NCBI GenBank assembly: GCA_030278955.1
Contig: JAOANR010000012.1
Span: forward strand, 23,181,977-23,245,976
DNA from: Hygrophila difformis
Lineage: Eukaryota > Streptophyta > Magnoliopsida > Lamiales > Acanthaceae
Direction: 5' to 3'
DNA length: 64,000 nt
The position numbers were made by a program, and so were the translations under genes. Shown here one piece after another: positions 22,801 through 33,734 of this stretch. Position 1 is the stretch's first letter. The number at the start of each line of letters is the position of its first letter. A model generated the notes under the pieces. That model saw nothing but the letters and a program-made list of their open reading frames with translations, made no database searches and was not told the DNA's origin.

Positions 22801-23957
22801 CCATTCCTCCCTGACCTGCAATCCAAAAATACGGTTACGCCTTCTATGGACTTGAGTTTTAGCATGAAATACCGGGAATTCCTATCTCCCAGCTTGATCC
22901 ATCGGTCCCTCGATTTCTGAAACCAAAGCATCTCCTCCTGAGCTAAGATTTCCTCTAGTTCTTTTTTTAATTCTCCCTCAAGCCTCAACAACCAAGCTGA
23001 ATCAACATGCACCAATCGCCTTTGAATACCCAAGATACGATTCTTGAGTTTTCTCTTGCGATCTCTGATATTGCCAAATGTATTGCGATTAAATTCAATC
23101 GAGTTAGTGCGCACTTGCGTCAGAACCTGATCAAACACAACCCCCGCTTGCTCACAACTCTCTCGAACCATCTCTCCATAATCCGGGTGCAAACCCCAAG
23201 CAGCTTCCCAACGAAATGGCTTCATCCCTAGCGTTCGCCCCTGAGCGCCACAGAATAAATGCAAGGGGCAATGGTCGGACCCCATGCTTGGTAAATGAAC
23301 GACTCGCCCTTCTGCAAACATACACATCCAATCTAGGTTCCCCATTCCCCTATCCAGCCTCTTGCTAATCCGACGTCCTCCCCCAGCCATACGCTACCAT
23401 GTAAAGACCGGCCCTACAACCGAGACGTTTATCAGTTGGCAAGAATAAAAAACTTCGCGAAGCTCCATAGCCCGTTCCGGCATAAATATACCTCCTTGTA
23501 CCTCAGACTCTTCCAAAATCTCATTCCAATCCCCTAAAATAATCCAAGGTCCCTGCAAACTCCCCGTAAGATTACATAGGTCCATCCAGGTAGATCGCCT
23601 TCGTTGGTAGTTGGGAAACGCGTATATGGCCGTTGCAAGCCACCGGCTATTCCCTTTAATTAATTCCAACGTAATCATTCTATCTCGATCATCCAACACA
23701 CTCACCAAACAATCCAATGTCATTTTCTTCAGCACCCAAAGGCCCCCTCCCATCCCATGAGCTTCCTGTATGGCAATCGGCGTGTAGCCCTACCGTACAA
23801 AGAATCTATGCAAACGTGAAAAAGGCCCTCGTGGCTCTAGAATACAAAGTATGTCTGGCTTATGCTCCCGAAGCAACTCACCCATCCAACGTTGGGCCAT
23901 TCTACTCATTAAACCTCCCACATTCCAAACAATTAACGAAAAATCAGCAAATTCCAT
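19900..23957 (-). pseudogene. LINE ORF2: endonuclease - reverse transcriptase - zf-RVT - RNase H, with several breaks
   Basis: The start codon is at 23957 (MEFADFSLIVWN). The endonuclease part (GDWNEIL, SDHCPL) runs to about 23200. Reverse transcriptase lies in the open stretch 22821-20935 and shows AFLPGR, GLRQGDPLSPYLF and the catalytic MFADD. The zinc-binding zf-RVT region is at 20890-20456 (CSICG, WWHAIFAC). RNase H is at 20502-19900 and keeps its acidic residues (HSDG, EVELLA, YVDS, NQVAD). Breaks: TAG at 23790-23792, TAG at 23394-23396, a one-base loss in a T-run near 22867, TGA at 20935-20937 (probably a former Trp codon), a frame change between about 20880 and 20937, and another near 20456-20502. 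It cannot make a full ORF2 protein. Confidence 0.93.
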
Positions 23958-23996
23958 TAGAAACTATATAACAGTATCCAGTCGCCACCCCACCGA

Positions 23997-25435
23997 CTAT
24001 GAGCCGCCAAACGGAGAACCACCATCCTCCGCATCCGCCCAACTCTCTCTTGATTCGACCTCATCCCCATCAGCATGACTCAATAGGGAAACAAATTGGT
24101 TATTTCCCAACCCCTTGCCATTCCCTCCTCTGGACGTCTCACCAACCTCAAACCTCGGCCTTTTGATCCCATGTGATCCCCCAGCCTGTCTACCCTCCGT
24201 ACTTACATAAGGGACCAATGCCAACCCCAGACCACCCTCGCCAGGAGTAGAGGCCTGCACCCGAGTCGGCCGCTCTGGAACCACAGCCACTGCCTTCCCC
24301 TTATTACCCCGATCAACAGCCCGCCCCTCCTCGGCCTTAGCCTCAGGCGTCGAAACAGGCGGTTTCCTCTCCTTCGTCGGCTTGGGCTTCCTGTTACCGC
24401 GCCGCACAACCTTGAGCCACTCCCCATGAGCAGGTTCCTTATCATGATCAATAACCACCCCATCCTTTCCCAAGATCTCCACATCGGGCATTTCAAGATC
24501 AGCCTGGGGGCGCGGTGTCGACGCCGTCCTCTCCTCAGCCGGCCGAACCTCACCCGCAGCACCTACGGCCCCGAAACCCTCATCTGTCTCACCACCCGGG
24601 CCTTTAGACGCGGTCACATGTGGGAAGTCCCGATCAAAGTGGCCGTAGCGACCACATTTGGAGCATAACAGGTGAAGACCCTCATATGATATCGGTATCC
24701 ACTCCTCATTCACCATGATCTTACCCGTAACCGGTTTTGTGAGATCAAGAGCGACACAAACCCTAGAGAATCTCCCTTTCGAAGATTCACGTGTACTATT
24801 ATCAAACTTAATGACTTCTCCAATGCCCGACGCCAACGCCCAAAGGATATCCTCACGAAACCGATGCATGGACATACCATTCATTCTAGCCCAGACTAAC
24901 GTCTTATCAACTTGTGTCGTTCGCGGATTGAAGTCTCTCGTCCAAGGCATAATAGCAAGATAGTGATCGAATAACATCAAGGACCCCCGTTGCCCGCTGT
25001 TTCACGATCCGCTAACAAATCAAAACGAACGATGAAACACCCGTATCCGACATCAATCAAAGTCATCTTGCCCTGGATCTTCCATAATTTCTTCAGTCGG
25101 TCCTGTAAAGTCAAGTATCCTACATACGTGCCCAACAGCTTGATCACCAACGCATCTTCCCACTCCTTACTCGCCTCCATCTCAATAGATTCACCAATAA
25201 CAAACCGCGGGATCGACTGGTTAGGGCCAACAAAAATTTTCGTAATCAAACCCTCGGCAAGAAGGTCTCGTCGGCGGCGCACAGGTTTCGCAGGCGGAGT
25301 AGCGCCTCTCAAAATATCATCAAAAGACGTAGTGCCGCCCCCCGGTTCCGGCGGAGCAGCCTCCGGCAGTCCAGACGGCGCACCATGGTTGAGGACAGGA
25401 GACCCTGCGGAAACCCTAGAAGACACGGGATGCAT
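23997..25435 (-). pseudogene. LINE ORF1 (DUF4283 domain plus zinc knuckle), frameshifted
   Basis: Starts at 25435 (MHPVSSRVSAG), with a proline-rich N-terminus and then a DUF4283-type domain (EDALVIKLLGTYVGY ... GGP). A one-base loss at about 24977-24980 shifts the frame in the middle of the domain, and the same domain resumes at once in the next frame (MLFDHYLAIMPW) and runs to the stop at 23997. The zinc knuckle reads CSKCGRYGHFDRDF, so the last ligand is Phe instead of Cys, unlike the intact CKSCHRYGHSNSHC in the second LINE ORF1 at 44429-46006. The C-terminal half is basic, proline-rich and low complexity, as in plant L1 ORF1 proteins. It should bind LINE RNA when intact (family knowledge). 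Confidence 0.92.
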
Positions 25436-25519
25436 ATCGAAACAAAATTATTATATGTCGTTTGCATTCAAGTTTGAAACTGCAAGATGAATGAATGCAC
25501 CAGTCAATCAATCTTTTTT

Positions 25520-25535
25520 TGCAATGAATAATTTT
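25520..25535. repeat. 16-bp target-site duplication, right
   Basis: TGCAATGAATAATTTT, identical to 19804-19819; it marks the 5' end of the LINE at 25519. Confidence 0.9.
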
Positions 25536-25878
25536 GAGTTAGCTTTATAATAGTATATTCTTTTCCAGAGTTAATTAGTTTTATAGTATTACATTTTAGC
25601 ATTACATAATTAAATTAAATATTGGATAGGATCATAGGAACATAATAAACCATGCATGTGAATTATTGAAGGTTCTTAAAATAGTACAGTATATTTGCAC
25701 TATATGTACCCGTGCTTAATATGAAACATTTAGATAATTTAATGATTTATTTAATTTTCTTTATTAAAGTGTAAAAATTGAAAAGGACATGTGTAACATT
25801 GTCGATCACGGGAAGGAATATATATTAATTAATAGCCAAAATTAAAATAAAAAAGCATCCCAAAGTTTTAGCTAGTTA
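25536..25878. other. AT-rich intergenic DNA
   Basis: No coding or repeat signal recognised. Confidence 0.5.
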
Positions 25879-26046
25879 TTTTTTTTTTTTTAGGAGTCAT
25901 TGAAGGCCTGGAAAGGGGTGGTGGGAGCCCATGCCACACAATTACAAAGGGGAATTAAAGGGAGGGATAGGGGACCGGTGGGAATCGAACCTCCAACCTT
26001 CCGTTGGAAGTCAAGGGATTTAACCACTTGGGCTAGGTCCTCATTC
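25879..26046 (-). repeat. tRNA-derived SINE, family A, copy 2
   Basis: On the minus strand it starts near GGACCTAGCCCAAGTGGTTA (A box), has the B box GGTTCGATTCCC, then the body GGCATGGGCTCCCACCACC, and ends in a T-run complement (poly-A-like tail at 25879-25891). This is the clearest copy of the family in the window. Confidence 0.85.
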
Positions 26047-26409
26047 CTAAGTTCTAGCTAGTTATTGAGCATTGGTTTTTAGGGAAAAAGAAAAAAAAAA
26101 GGTGAACTTTTTAGGTCTTTGAGACCTAATTAATAGCACATCCAAAAGTTTCAAATTGCATGCGTACACCCAATTAAGTTTCAAATTACATCCAAAAGTT
26201 TCAATTTTTAGGGTTTTTTTCCCCTGTGTATGTGGATCACAATTTTCATTCTATTTTCCCCCGATCCATTTGTTTTAATTTTATCTTCTTTTACTACTTT
26301 ATCACGTTTGCACTCTGATCCATTATTTCAATCCTGGTTTTTCTTATTATTATTTTTTTTTCCAGTTACATTCAGTTAAATACCATCAACTAATGAAGTG
26401 CACAAATAA
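26047..26409. other. Gene-free intergenic DNA
   Basis: T-rich, with a short repeated phrase (AAGTTTCAAATT(A/G)CAT around 26145-26190). Nothing else. Confidence 0.4.
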
Positions 26410-27027
26410 GGTCCTATTCGCTAAAATTTCTTACATATATTCTCATTAAAATAAGATCAGATTAGATCAAATCAGACTACATCAGGTCAAATCAGACCAG
26501 ACCAGATCATTATAATAAAATTATATAATCACACGTAATATTTTTGTGAAAAAAATAGCAATTTATATATTATTTAAATATACTAATCACGTTATTAATG
26601 AAGTATATTTTACTAATATACTTTCAAAATTGTATATTTTTCTATTAATGTGTGTGGATCAATGAAATATTTTATATTAAAAATCATATAAAATTTATTA
26701 ATTATGATAACATGATATTTATTTTAAAAATGTATAAATGTAAAATTTTGGAATTTTAAAATATATATACTTACACTAAATTAATTCAATAAATTAAAAT
26801 AACTGTTTTTAATTTAATAATAATAATCATAATAATAATAAACAATAATAATAGTATAATATTTTATAATAAACAATATATAAATTATTAATAACAAAAT
26901 TATTATTATTATTATTATTTTATAAAAGCAATAATTTAAATAGAATAAAAGTATCATATCTCAGACCAGACCAGATTTTATAAAATTCAGATCAGAATAC
27001 ATTATTTTAGGCGAAGAGAACAGGGAC
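26410..27027. mobile_element. GATC/AGACCAG-repeat element, copy 2
   Basis: Begins GGTCCTATTCGC and ends GCGAAGAGAACAGGGAC, so the ends form an imperfect terminal inverted repeat. The left subterminal region carries AGACCAGACCAGATC repeats, followed by a block nearly identical to copy 1 (ATTATATAATCACACGTAAT and onwards). It is about 400 bp shorter than copy 1, with right-end repeats reduced. Confidence 0.75.
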
Positions 27028-27029
27028 TA

Positions 27030-27530
27030 TTTTTTTTTTTGGTTGAACACCTTGTACAAGATAGAAAAGAGGTGATGAGAGTTTGTGTCACACAAATTAC
27101 TCCCTCCGTCCCACTAATAGTGTTCCATTTCTTTTGGACACTGTATTTTATGTGGGGATAGTTATTATTTAATGTAGGGGTAGATTAATGTTTAAAGTGG
27201 GGGTAAATTAGGAATTTATGTGATGTGATTGTAATGTATTTAAATTTTTAATTGATTTATTTATGTGTGATGTGATAGTTGTGTGTTTGAAGTATTTATT
27301 TATTAGTGTGATGTGATAGTAGTGGGTTTGGTAATTAAAGTATTTAATTATTTCCTAAAAGAGAAATGTGACAATCGTAGTGAGACGGATCAAAAAGAAA
27401 AATCGAACGGAATTAGTGGGACGGAGGGAGTATAAAGGAACAAAGGGGATGGGTATGGGGCGGGTGGGGTTGAACCCCAGCATGAACGTTGAGAAGTAAT
27501 TAGAGGACTTGACCATTCCCCTCAAGTGCA
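27030..27530 (-). repeat. SINE family A, copy 3, split by a MITE
   Basis: The tail part (27030-27097) and head part (27433-27530, with B-box complement GGGGTTGAACCCCAG) are separated by the Stowaway-like MITE at 27100-27430. The MITE has TA on both sides, so the insertion order is clear: SINE first, MITE second. Confidence 0.7.
27100..27430. mobile_element. Stowaway-like MITE (long subfamily), copy 2
   Basis: Terminal inverted repeats CTCCCTCCGTCCCACTAAT / ATTAGTGGGACGGAGGGAG, flanked by TA at 27098-27099 and 27431-27432. The interior shares blocks with the MITE at 41533-41861 (GTGATGTGATAGTTGTGTGT) but not with the short subfamily. Non-coding. Confidence 0.9.
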
Positions 27531-27547
27531 CAAATAATTTTTTTAAG

Positions 27548-27690
27548 CATATACCCCAGATATCCCCAGGCTACATTGGGCCCAAGAATAATCCCTCGAG
27601 GTTCTGGTGAGCATTGAAGGGTTGGCTCTTCTAAAGCAGAATTCTGCATACAAAAGTTCGAACCTCACAGCTTTACTTAACCTGCCATAG
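27548..27690 (-). repeat. SINE family B, copy 2
   Basis: The reverse complement matches the copy at 39225-39402: AGGTTCGAACTTTTG B-box region, TTTGTATGCAGAATTCTGC, then CCTCGAGGGATTATTCTTGG and the GGATATC end. Confidence 0.7.
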
Positions 27691-28894
27691 CCCTCAGGTG
27701 CACAAATAATTGAAACACGATGTAATGACTTTTTCATTAAATCATTGTCAAGATAAAATTCTTTTGAAACTTGGTGGAAAAACATTGTGAAGGAATTCAA
27801 CTAATAAAAAATTTGTGATAGTTTGTGTAATAAGTAACATAATTGGGGAGAGAGTGACACGAAAGATAAATATAGTATGTAGAAAATTATAGATGAGAGG
27901 TTTCAACCTAAACTTGATCGGGAGATCCAGTTTGTCCATATCCATGGCGAGGCTAACCGAGCTATGGACGCCCTACTCCAGGATGTCAACCCACTGAGTT
28001 ATGGTGTCGTTTTTGATGATTGATATATACTATTGAATTCTCCTATCTAAGGAGAGTTGTTTTTCTAATATGATATATCAGACCAAGAGTCCCGTGTTCG
28101 ACTCCCACCACCTCTATTTGTATTTGTGGGCTTTGTTTCTTTGTATTTGCGTTGACCGGATTTAACTGGATTGTTTATCTTTATTTCACAAAAACCCACC
28201 TTACGCTTGAAGGACTGATATATATGCTATTGAATATCCTCATTCCCTAACAACTTGAACTTGATTTTCTAACATTTCATTACCTAAGCTAAATTTTGAT
28301 TTGTCACTAGACGTTTCTTTAGCCCTCCTTTAGTAATCGAAGAGAAAATATCATAGTATTTTTGAAAGGATAAAAAATGTTCGAAACGGGGAGTAAAATT
28401 TATAGAAAGGTGTTAGTGTGCAGGTGGCTGCATATGCAGCCACCATGTGTGTGATGTGAGAGTTGTGATGTGTGATGTATGAAATGGTGTATTTCGTGTG
28501 TTGGGAGACATGTGTTGTGTGATGTCAAAAATGTGATGCTCAGAGAAATATTATGTGATGCGGGATGCATTTTTTGTAATGTCTGTACATAAAGGCCTTT
28601 GAAGGGGTTGTACCGTAACTGGATTGAAATTTATATACTACTGCTACTTGATTCTTGCCGGCGCATTAATAATATGTAAGCAAATGGAAAGGTCAAACCT
28701 AAGTTTTATTGCCTCTAGTTTTCCGTGGGCCGTAATTTAATTTGCATACTTCATAATTCGTAGATATGACTTATCGATCAGCGAGGCATCAATTATGAAC
28801 GCCAATTATAAACAGCCTTACCTTTTTGTCTTTTATTTATCTTTGCTAATACCAATTATTATTTAATTTAAATGAAATAATTTAGGAGCCAAGA
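27691..28894. other. Gene-free intergenic DNA with a perfect 22-bp palindrome
   Basis: 28423-28444 is a perfect palindrome centred on CATATG (arms GGTGGCTGCAT / ATGCAGCCACC). It is followed by a TGTGATG-rich stretch to about 28560. A weak B-box-like GTGTTCGACTCCCA at about 28101-28114 could be a SINE remnant. No coding signal. Confidence 0.45.
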
Positions 28895-29035
28895 TATTCA
28901 GTTGGTCTGAGTAGTAGGTCTCGGGTTCAAGCCTTTATGTATAGAATTCATCTTTGAGAGAGACAACCCTAGTTAAATGTCCACCAAATCCTAGGATACC
29001 CGATGATAGAGGGCCGAGGGCCAGGTGGAGTATTG
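28895..29035 (+). repeat. SINE family B, copy 3
   Basis: The head CAGTTGGTCTGAGTAG plus the B box CGGGTTCAAGCC, then GTATAGAATTCATCTTTG and a GATACCC end match the family consensus seen at 39225. Confidence 0.6.
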
Positions 29036-30168
29036 AGACTTTAACTATAAAGTTGGAAGTTAGGAAACTTAATAATTATGCCAAGTTTATGTTCAATATG
29101 CCAAGTTTATGTTCAATAATTATTAGTATTATTGATCAATATGAAGTAAATTCAAATATTTTTTAAAATAAAAAAAATAAAAATATTTGCTTTAAATTTA
29201 CCTTTGAGTAACTCATCTTTAATCACTTCATAATTCGAATTTTAGACTTCACTTGATTTATTGAGTGGGTACTAGTACTTATTAAGTGGGTACATCCAAT
29301 ATTTTTGAAATAAGAAAAAATTAAATAAAAATCTAATTAATATGTTAAAAATGTATCAACATGAAAAACTATTGAACATTTTATTACAGATTCAAATTTC
29401 CTGTTTCAGCTGCTGTAAAATTAAATCTAATATTATAAATATGTAATTGAAAATAAAATTCTAAAGTAATAATGTGATGAAATTCCAATACTATATCCAT
29501 TCAATTTAAATAAAAATGATTAATTATTCCGGTCAGGTAATTTACTGTGATCTTGGCCGTAATACATTAATACAAACTATCTCATCCATTAAAATCTATT
29601 CAATGGTTGATGAATAAAATTGGCAAAATTATTAAAACGAAGCAACAAACAAAATATTAATAGACCATTTTAGAGGTATACATAAGAACATTTCAGCAAC
29701 ACAACAATAATATTTCAGGGCACAAGATTCCACATTACTATTTACAAAAACATAAAACTGGCGGGCACAAGATTCCAACATTACTATTTACTTGTGTGTT
29801 TGAATTGAATGTACTACTACATGTTTCGCTAAAATGCATAAACATAAAATTACGCCATGCAAATTTACTACTATTTCATTTCAATAATTTAGACCACCAA
29901 AATTTAAAATTAATCAAGAGTTAGGATTGACTACAGTACATCAAGCAAAAAACAATCTACAATACCCTAACAACTCCCTAGCTAATTAATCATCAGTAAC
30001 ACACTTATGCATTATTCAAATTGAATCCATTACCTCCAAGCCAGTTAAGGGATTGAAAGATTAATCACTGTACTTACTTGTTTTATTTTTTCATACATTA
30101 TTATAATAATTTTATTAATTTCCTTAATTATTGCTATAAAAAATTAATCAAATGGATTGCTAAAAATA
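29036..30168. other. Gene-free intergenic DNA
   Basis: A short direct repeat (ATGCCAAGTTTATGTTCAAT, at about 29079-29098 and 29099-29118) is a small tandem duplication. Otherwise AT-rich with no coding signal. Confidence 0.5.
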
Positions 30169-30170
30169 TA

Positions 30171-30428
30171 CTTCCGCCGATTCTTTTTAAGTGTAACGTT
30201 TCTCCTTTGCACGTATGCCAGTGCACATTTTAAACTATTAATAACTCAAATTCGGTATAAGTAAAAATTCTAAAAATTTGATATTTAAAAACTAAAAGAT
30301 GAGACGAATCCAACAAGATCTCATTTGACTATATTTTCTTGTATAACTATAACAAAAATAGAAATGAAAGTGCTACAATGAACAATAAAAAAAATCAAAA
30401 CGTTACACTCATTATGAAATGGAGGGAG
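30171..30428. mobile_element. Stowaway-like MITE (short subfamily), copy 3
   Basis: CTTCCGCCGATTC at the left and AAATGGAGGGAG at the right, TA on both sides. The interior is shared with the copy at 11890. A second GAAATGGAGGGAGTA lies just outside at 30459-30473, so the right end has been locally duplicated. Confidence 0.75.
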
Positions 30429-30473
30429 TAGTAAAGTAAAATATTTGACCACTGATTGAAATGGAGGGAGTAA

Positions 30474-30610
30474 TAAAGTAAAGTGCCAAGGGACCACTGG
30501 TTGAGAGGTCCCAACTCCCAATCGATCAGAGAAGTGAAGCAATGAACCTCTGGTGGAGAGGTCCCAACCGATAATAAGAGAAGTGAAGCAAAATTCAATT
30601 TGACTTTCAT
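30474..30610. repeat. Local duplication of a 35-bp phrase
   Basis: GTGGAGAGGTCCCAAC-type phrases recur (ACCACTGGTTGAGAGGTCCC at 30492-30511; CCTCTGGTGGAGAGGTCCCA at 30547-30566), each followed by AGAGAAGTGAAGCAA. A small tandem duplication of unknown origin. Confidence 0.55.
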
Positions 30611-30829
30611 TAATTATTTTTTTTCTAAAATATTATATTTTGTATTTATTTAATCATAAGTTATTTAGCCAACTTCTTTAGTTTTATTCTTTTCTATATT
30701 GTAGTTTCGTTCATTTTAAGAAATTAATACTTTTTAATTTATATTTTTTTGTAATAAAATGTATTCCAAATTTATAAATTTAATAAGTAAAATATTATAT
30801 TATGAATTTTACCTCATTTATTAAGTTGA

Positions 30830-30893
30830 TTTTTTTTTTCTGAACAAACTATACAGATTAGGAAGAGGTGGTGGAAGCCCATGCCACACAAAT
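30830..30893 (-). repeat. SINE family A, copy 4 (tail fragment)
   Basis: T-run, then GAGGTGGTGGAAGCCCATGC, the conserved body of the family in reverse orientation. The tRNA-like head is absent. Confidence 0.6.
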
Positions 30894-31005
30894 TACGTAT
30901 AAAAATTTTAACACAAAATTTTAATATTATTTGAATGCAATAATAAAAATAAATTAAAAAATACAAAACAGGGATAAAATTAAAAGATGGAAATACTATT
31001 AGTGA

Positions 31006-31110
31006 ATGCAGTTGGCCTGGGTGGTATGAGACTTTGGCAATTTAAGCAAAGATCTCGAGTTCGAGGCTTTGTGTATGCAGAATTATAGTATTTATTATGA
31101 GACTTTGGTT
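31006..31110 (+). repeat. SINE family B, copy 4
   Basis: CAGTTGGCCTGGGTGG head, TCTCGAGTTCGAGGC B-box region and TTGTGTATGCAGAATT body, then diverging. Confidence 0.6.
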
Positions 31111-31318
31111 AGGGTGCAGAGACCTATGTCTCTTGATGTACTGTGGCACATCCAAGCCATTGATGAAATGTTGAAATCAGTGGCTAAGATTAATACAAAG
31201 GGTACTATTATAATTTCAATAAGATCCAAATGATCTCTATTCACTTTTCTCAATTCTAATGCTCGTACATCTCTCTCCCTCATAATCTTACTTTTTTTTT
31301 TCGGAATTTCTAAAATTT

Positions 31319-31650
31319 GATAGGTTATTTAGATTGCTTGTATCGAGTACGTTGATTTTCATATAAAGAATGTCAAAATTCGAGTTCGTTTGAGAAAGTT
31401 AGAGTTATTTGAAGTTCACTGCGATATTCAGAAACGTAGCTTTCACATTTCAGCGACAGTGGCTTTGCAATTCAGCGACGGGAGTTTTATAATTCAGCAA
31501 CACAGAGTATGCATTTCAGCGACATAGCCTATACAACATAGTTTTTGTCACAAACTTCAAATGGCTCTAACTTTTTCAAATGAGCTTGGATTTGGACGTT
31601 CTTTATATGAAAATCTATCTACTCAACGCAAGGAATTTAAATATCCTATC
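31319..31650. repeat. Fold-back unit 1: about 98-bp inverted arms around a CAGCGAC minisatellite
   Basis: Left arm 31319-31416 and right arm 31553-31650 are inverted copies; the arms contain GATTTTCATATAAAGAA / TTCTTTATATGAAAATC and AAAGTTAGAG / CTCTAACTTT. The loop holds about five repeats of an ATTTCAGCGAC(A/G)-type unit of 20-25 bp. A similar unit follows in tandem at 31760-32113. Non-coding. Confidence 0.8.
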
Positions 31651-31759
31651 AGATTTTATAAAGCCTAAACAGATAAATATCATATTTTCAAAATAACCAG
31701 AATAAGATACCCTTTCATTTGAAAATCTGGTATTTATCTATTTATAATTTCAAAAATTT

Positions 31760-32113
31760 AATAGGAAGTTTAGATTCCTTGCATCGAGTAGGTAGATTTT
31801 CATATAAAGAATGTCAAAATCCAAGTTTGTTTGAGAAAGTTAGAGCCATTTGAAGTTTATTACGATTTTCAGAAACACGATCTTCACATTTCAGCGACGG
31901 TGGCTATGTAATTCAGCGACGGAGGCTTTATAATTCAGCGACGGAGATTTTACAATTTAGCGACATAGCATATGCATTTCAGCGACGTAGTCTATATAAC
32001 AAAATTTATATGACAATCTTCAAATGGCTGTAATTTTCTCAAATAAGCTTGGATTTGGACGTTCTTTATATGAAAATCTATCTACTCGATGCAAGAAATC
32101 TAAATATCCTATC
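31760..32113. repeat. Fold-back unit 2 (tandem copy of unit 1)
   Basis: Left arm about 31760-31857 and right arm about 32015-32113 repeat the design of unit 1. The loop has six TTCAGCGACGGAGGCT-like units. The two units, and the flank AATTTC(A/T)AAAATTT before each, show that a segment of about 440 bp was duplicated as a whole. Confidence 0.8.
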
Positions 32114-32864
32114 GTATTTTGCAAATTCAAAATAGCCAAATAGAAAATGTGTGGAATGAAAGACTGACGAGTGAAAGAAAGAAATAAAGATAATTTCTCT
32201 ATTATTATGCCATGAATTGTGTCAAAAGAGAGCTAACTTATGTAAATTTTTTATATGATCTTTATTTAAGGATAGAAATCACTAAATTGATTTTGTGAAT
32301 GATTTTACTACTAAAAATATGATTATTTTTGTTTGACAACTCTACCCTTTTTATTTTATAGTCATTGTATATTTTTGTATGATTGAGATGATTTGTCTTG
32401 ATGTACTACCATTCACATTGGTAGTATCATAACCATTCCCTTATTTTGAAGTGTCTATTTAGCATTACTCGGAGAAGATACAGATGGTATAAATTAATTA
32501 GTCCATGAAATGAGTGTGCGAGTGCGATCGTGTACAACTTTTTATTTTTCCTTATATATAAAGTAATAATATAAAAGTCAACTCACATCTAGTGATATCT
32601 GTAAACGAAAATAAAATAATTCGAATATACTTTTCCTTTTTCGCTGACAAGTGTAATTCGAATATACTTTATTATTCGAAATACTTTTATTGACTATATT
32701 TTAAATTATTCAAATATACTATAAATTATTTATTGAACTTATCTTCACATTCTAACGTTGTCTGAATAATACGAAGTACTTCATTATTTGTTTATTTATT
32801 TCGGGGTAGAAGGACAGATATTACTTTGTATATGAACCCATTGAATTGAATAATAAGTATATGT
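32114..32864. other. AT-rich intergenic DNA
   Basis: Contains (A/T)CGAATATACTTT repeats around 32620-32670. No coding signal. Confidence 0.4.
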
Positions 32865-32880
32865 ATATACCCTTCGTGAG

Positions 32881-32885
32881 GTAAT
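32881..32885. repeat. 5-bp target-site duplication (left) of the Copia-like element
   Basis: GTAAT, identical to 36377-36381. Five bases is the usual duplication for LTR retrotransposons. Confidence 0.85.
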
Positions 32886-33497
32886 TGTTATAAATTCACA
32901 GAAACCAAAATACACAAAGTAGCAATCGAAATTGGAATAACAAATGAAATACACAAAATAAATAATGGAAATTGTAACAGATACAAATCCAAGCAATATT
33001 TTATCAATCTTCAGGGCTCAGGACCATCCCCATATGCACCAAGCACCACGCAGTGATCACCAAGATCTTCCAACACACAGAGAAAACCACGAGCCACAAA
33101 CACTCACTAAGGTGTATCACTCAACTCACAAAGGTTGGTTGCTCAACTCACAAAGGTTAGTCACACTGAATAAAGAGATGGTGTCTTAATTTATAGTGGG
33201 GAAGCACACAGGAAAAACTGGAAAGGGATCAACAGACAAGATAATGCAATATTTGAGTATCATAATAAGAATGGTAATGGTTGATTTGGTTGGTTGATTT
33301 CCAGAAATACGAAGGGAATGGATCTCACAAAAGAGGAATGAAATTAAGACAGATTTGACAGATTTACTTGCCGGGTAAGGGAATAGGCTAGGTAGTAAAT
33401 GGTTGAGACCAATGGTTCAACCCATGTGTGGATTTCTCAAGTTGTTCCTAGTGTGCTTGGGCTAAGCACAAAGTGGTATGGGCCACAATTAACCACA
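32886..33497 (-). repeat. 3' LTR of the gag-only Copia-like element (612 bp)
   Basis: Begins TGTGGTTAATTG (minus strand) and ends TATAACA. It equals the other LTR (35765-36376) in length and differs by one base that I found (33241 A versus 36120 G). Confidence 0.95.
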
Positions 33498-33510
33498 TAC
33501 TCCACCTTGG
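33498..33510 (-). promoter_or_regulatory. Polypurine tract of the Copia-like element
   Basis: CCAAGGTGGAGTA on the minus strand, directly before the 3' LTR start TGTGG. A similar GGTGGAG-containing block (CAAGGTGGAG, 34021-34030) lies 0.5 kb upstream. Confidence 0.75.
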
Positions 33511-33734
33511 CACATACCGTCACTTAGATGGGGGGTCATAAAAGGTTCATCATCGCCCTACGCTTCCTTCCTGCACAAAGCCAGAAAACACAAAGTGAGT
33601 CACATAGAAAGCAAAATTTGCACCTAGCACAAGTGCATTTAATAGTAAATGCATCAACACGAAGTTTTAAAAGTAAAAGTAGAAGAGATCTCACCACAGT
33701 CCTTAGAATACTACCCACTGCACAAAGAGTGAGT

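Larger units (their letters stand above)
19820..25519 (-). mobile_element. Full-length L1-type LINE with RNase H domain, coding regions broken
   Basis: A 5.7-kb non-LTR retrotransposon on the minus strand: 5' leader, ORF1 (nucleic-acid-binding), ORF2 (endonuclease, reverse transcriptase, zinc-binding region, RNase H), short 3' UTR and A-tail. A perfect 16-bp target duplication flanks it, the signature of target-primed reverse transcription, and shows it is not 5'-truncated. The duplication is intact, yet the coding sequence has several stops and frameshifts. It therefore either jumped as an already defective copy using proteins from elsewhere, or decayed in the reading frames first. Confidence 0.95.

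Noticed and set aside
24203..24562. An arginine-rich frame opposite or out of phase with LINE ORF1
   Set aside because: A shadow of the GC-rich, proline-rich half of LINE ORF1 in another phase.
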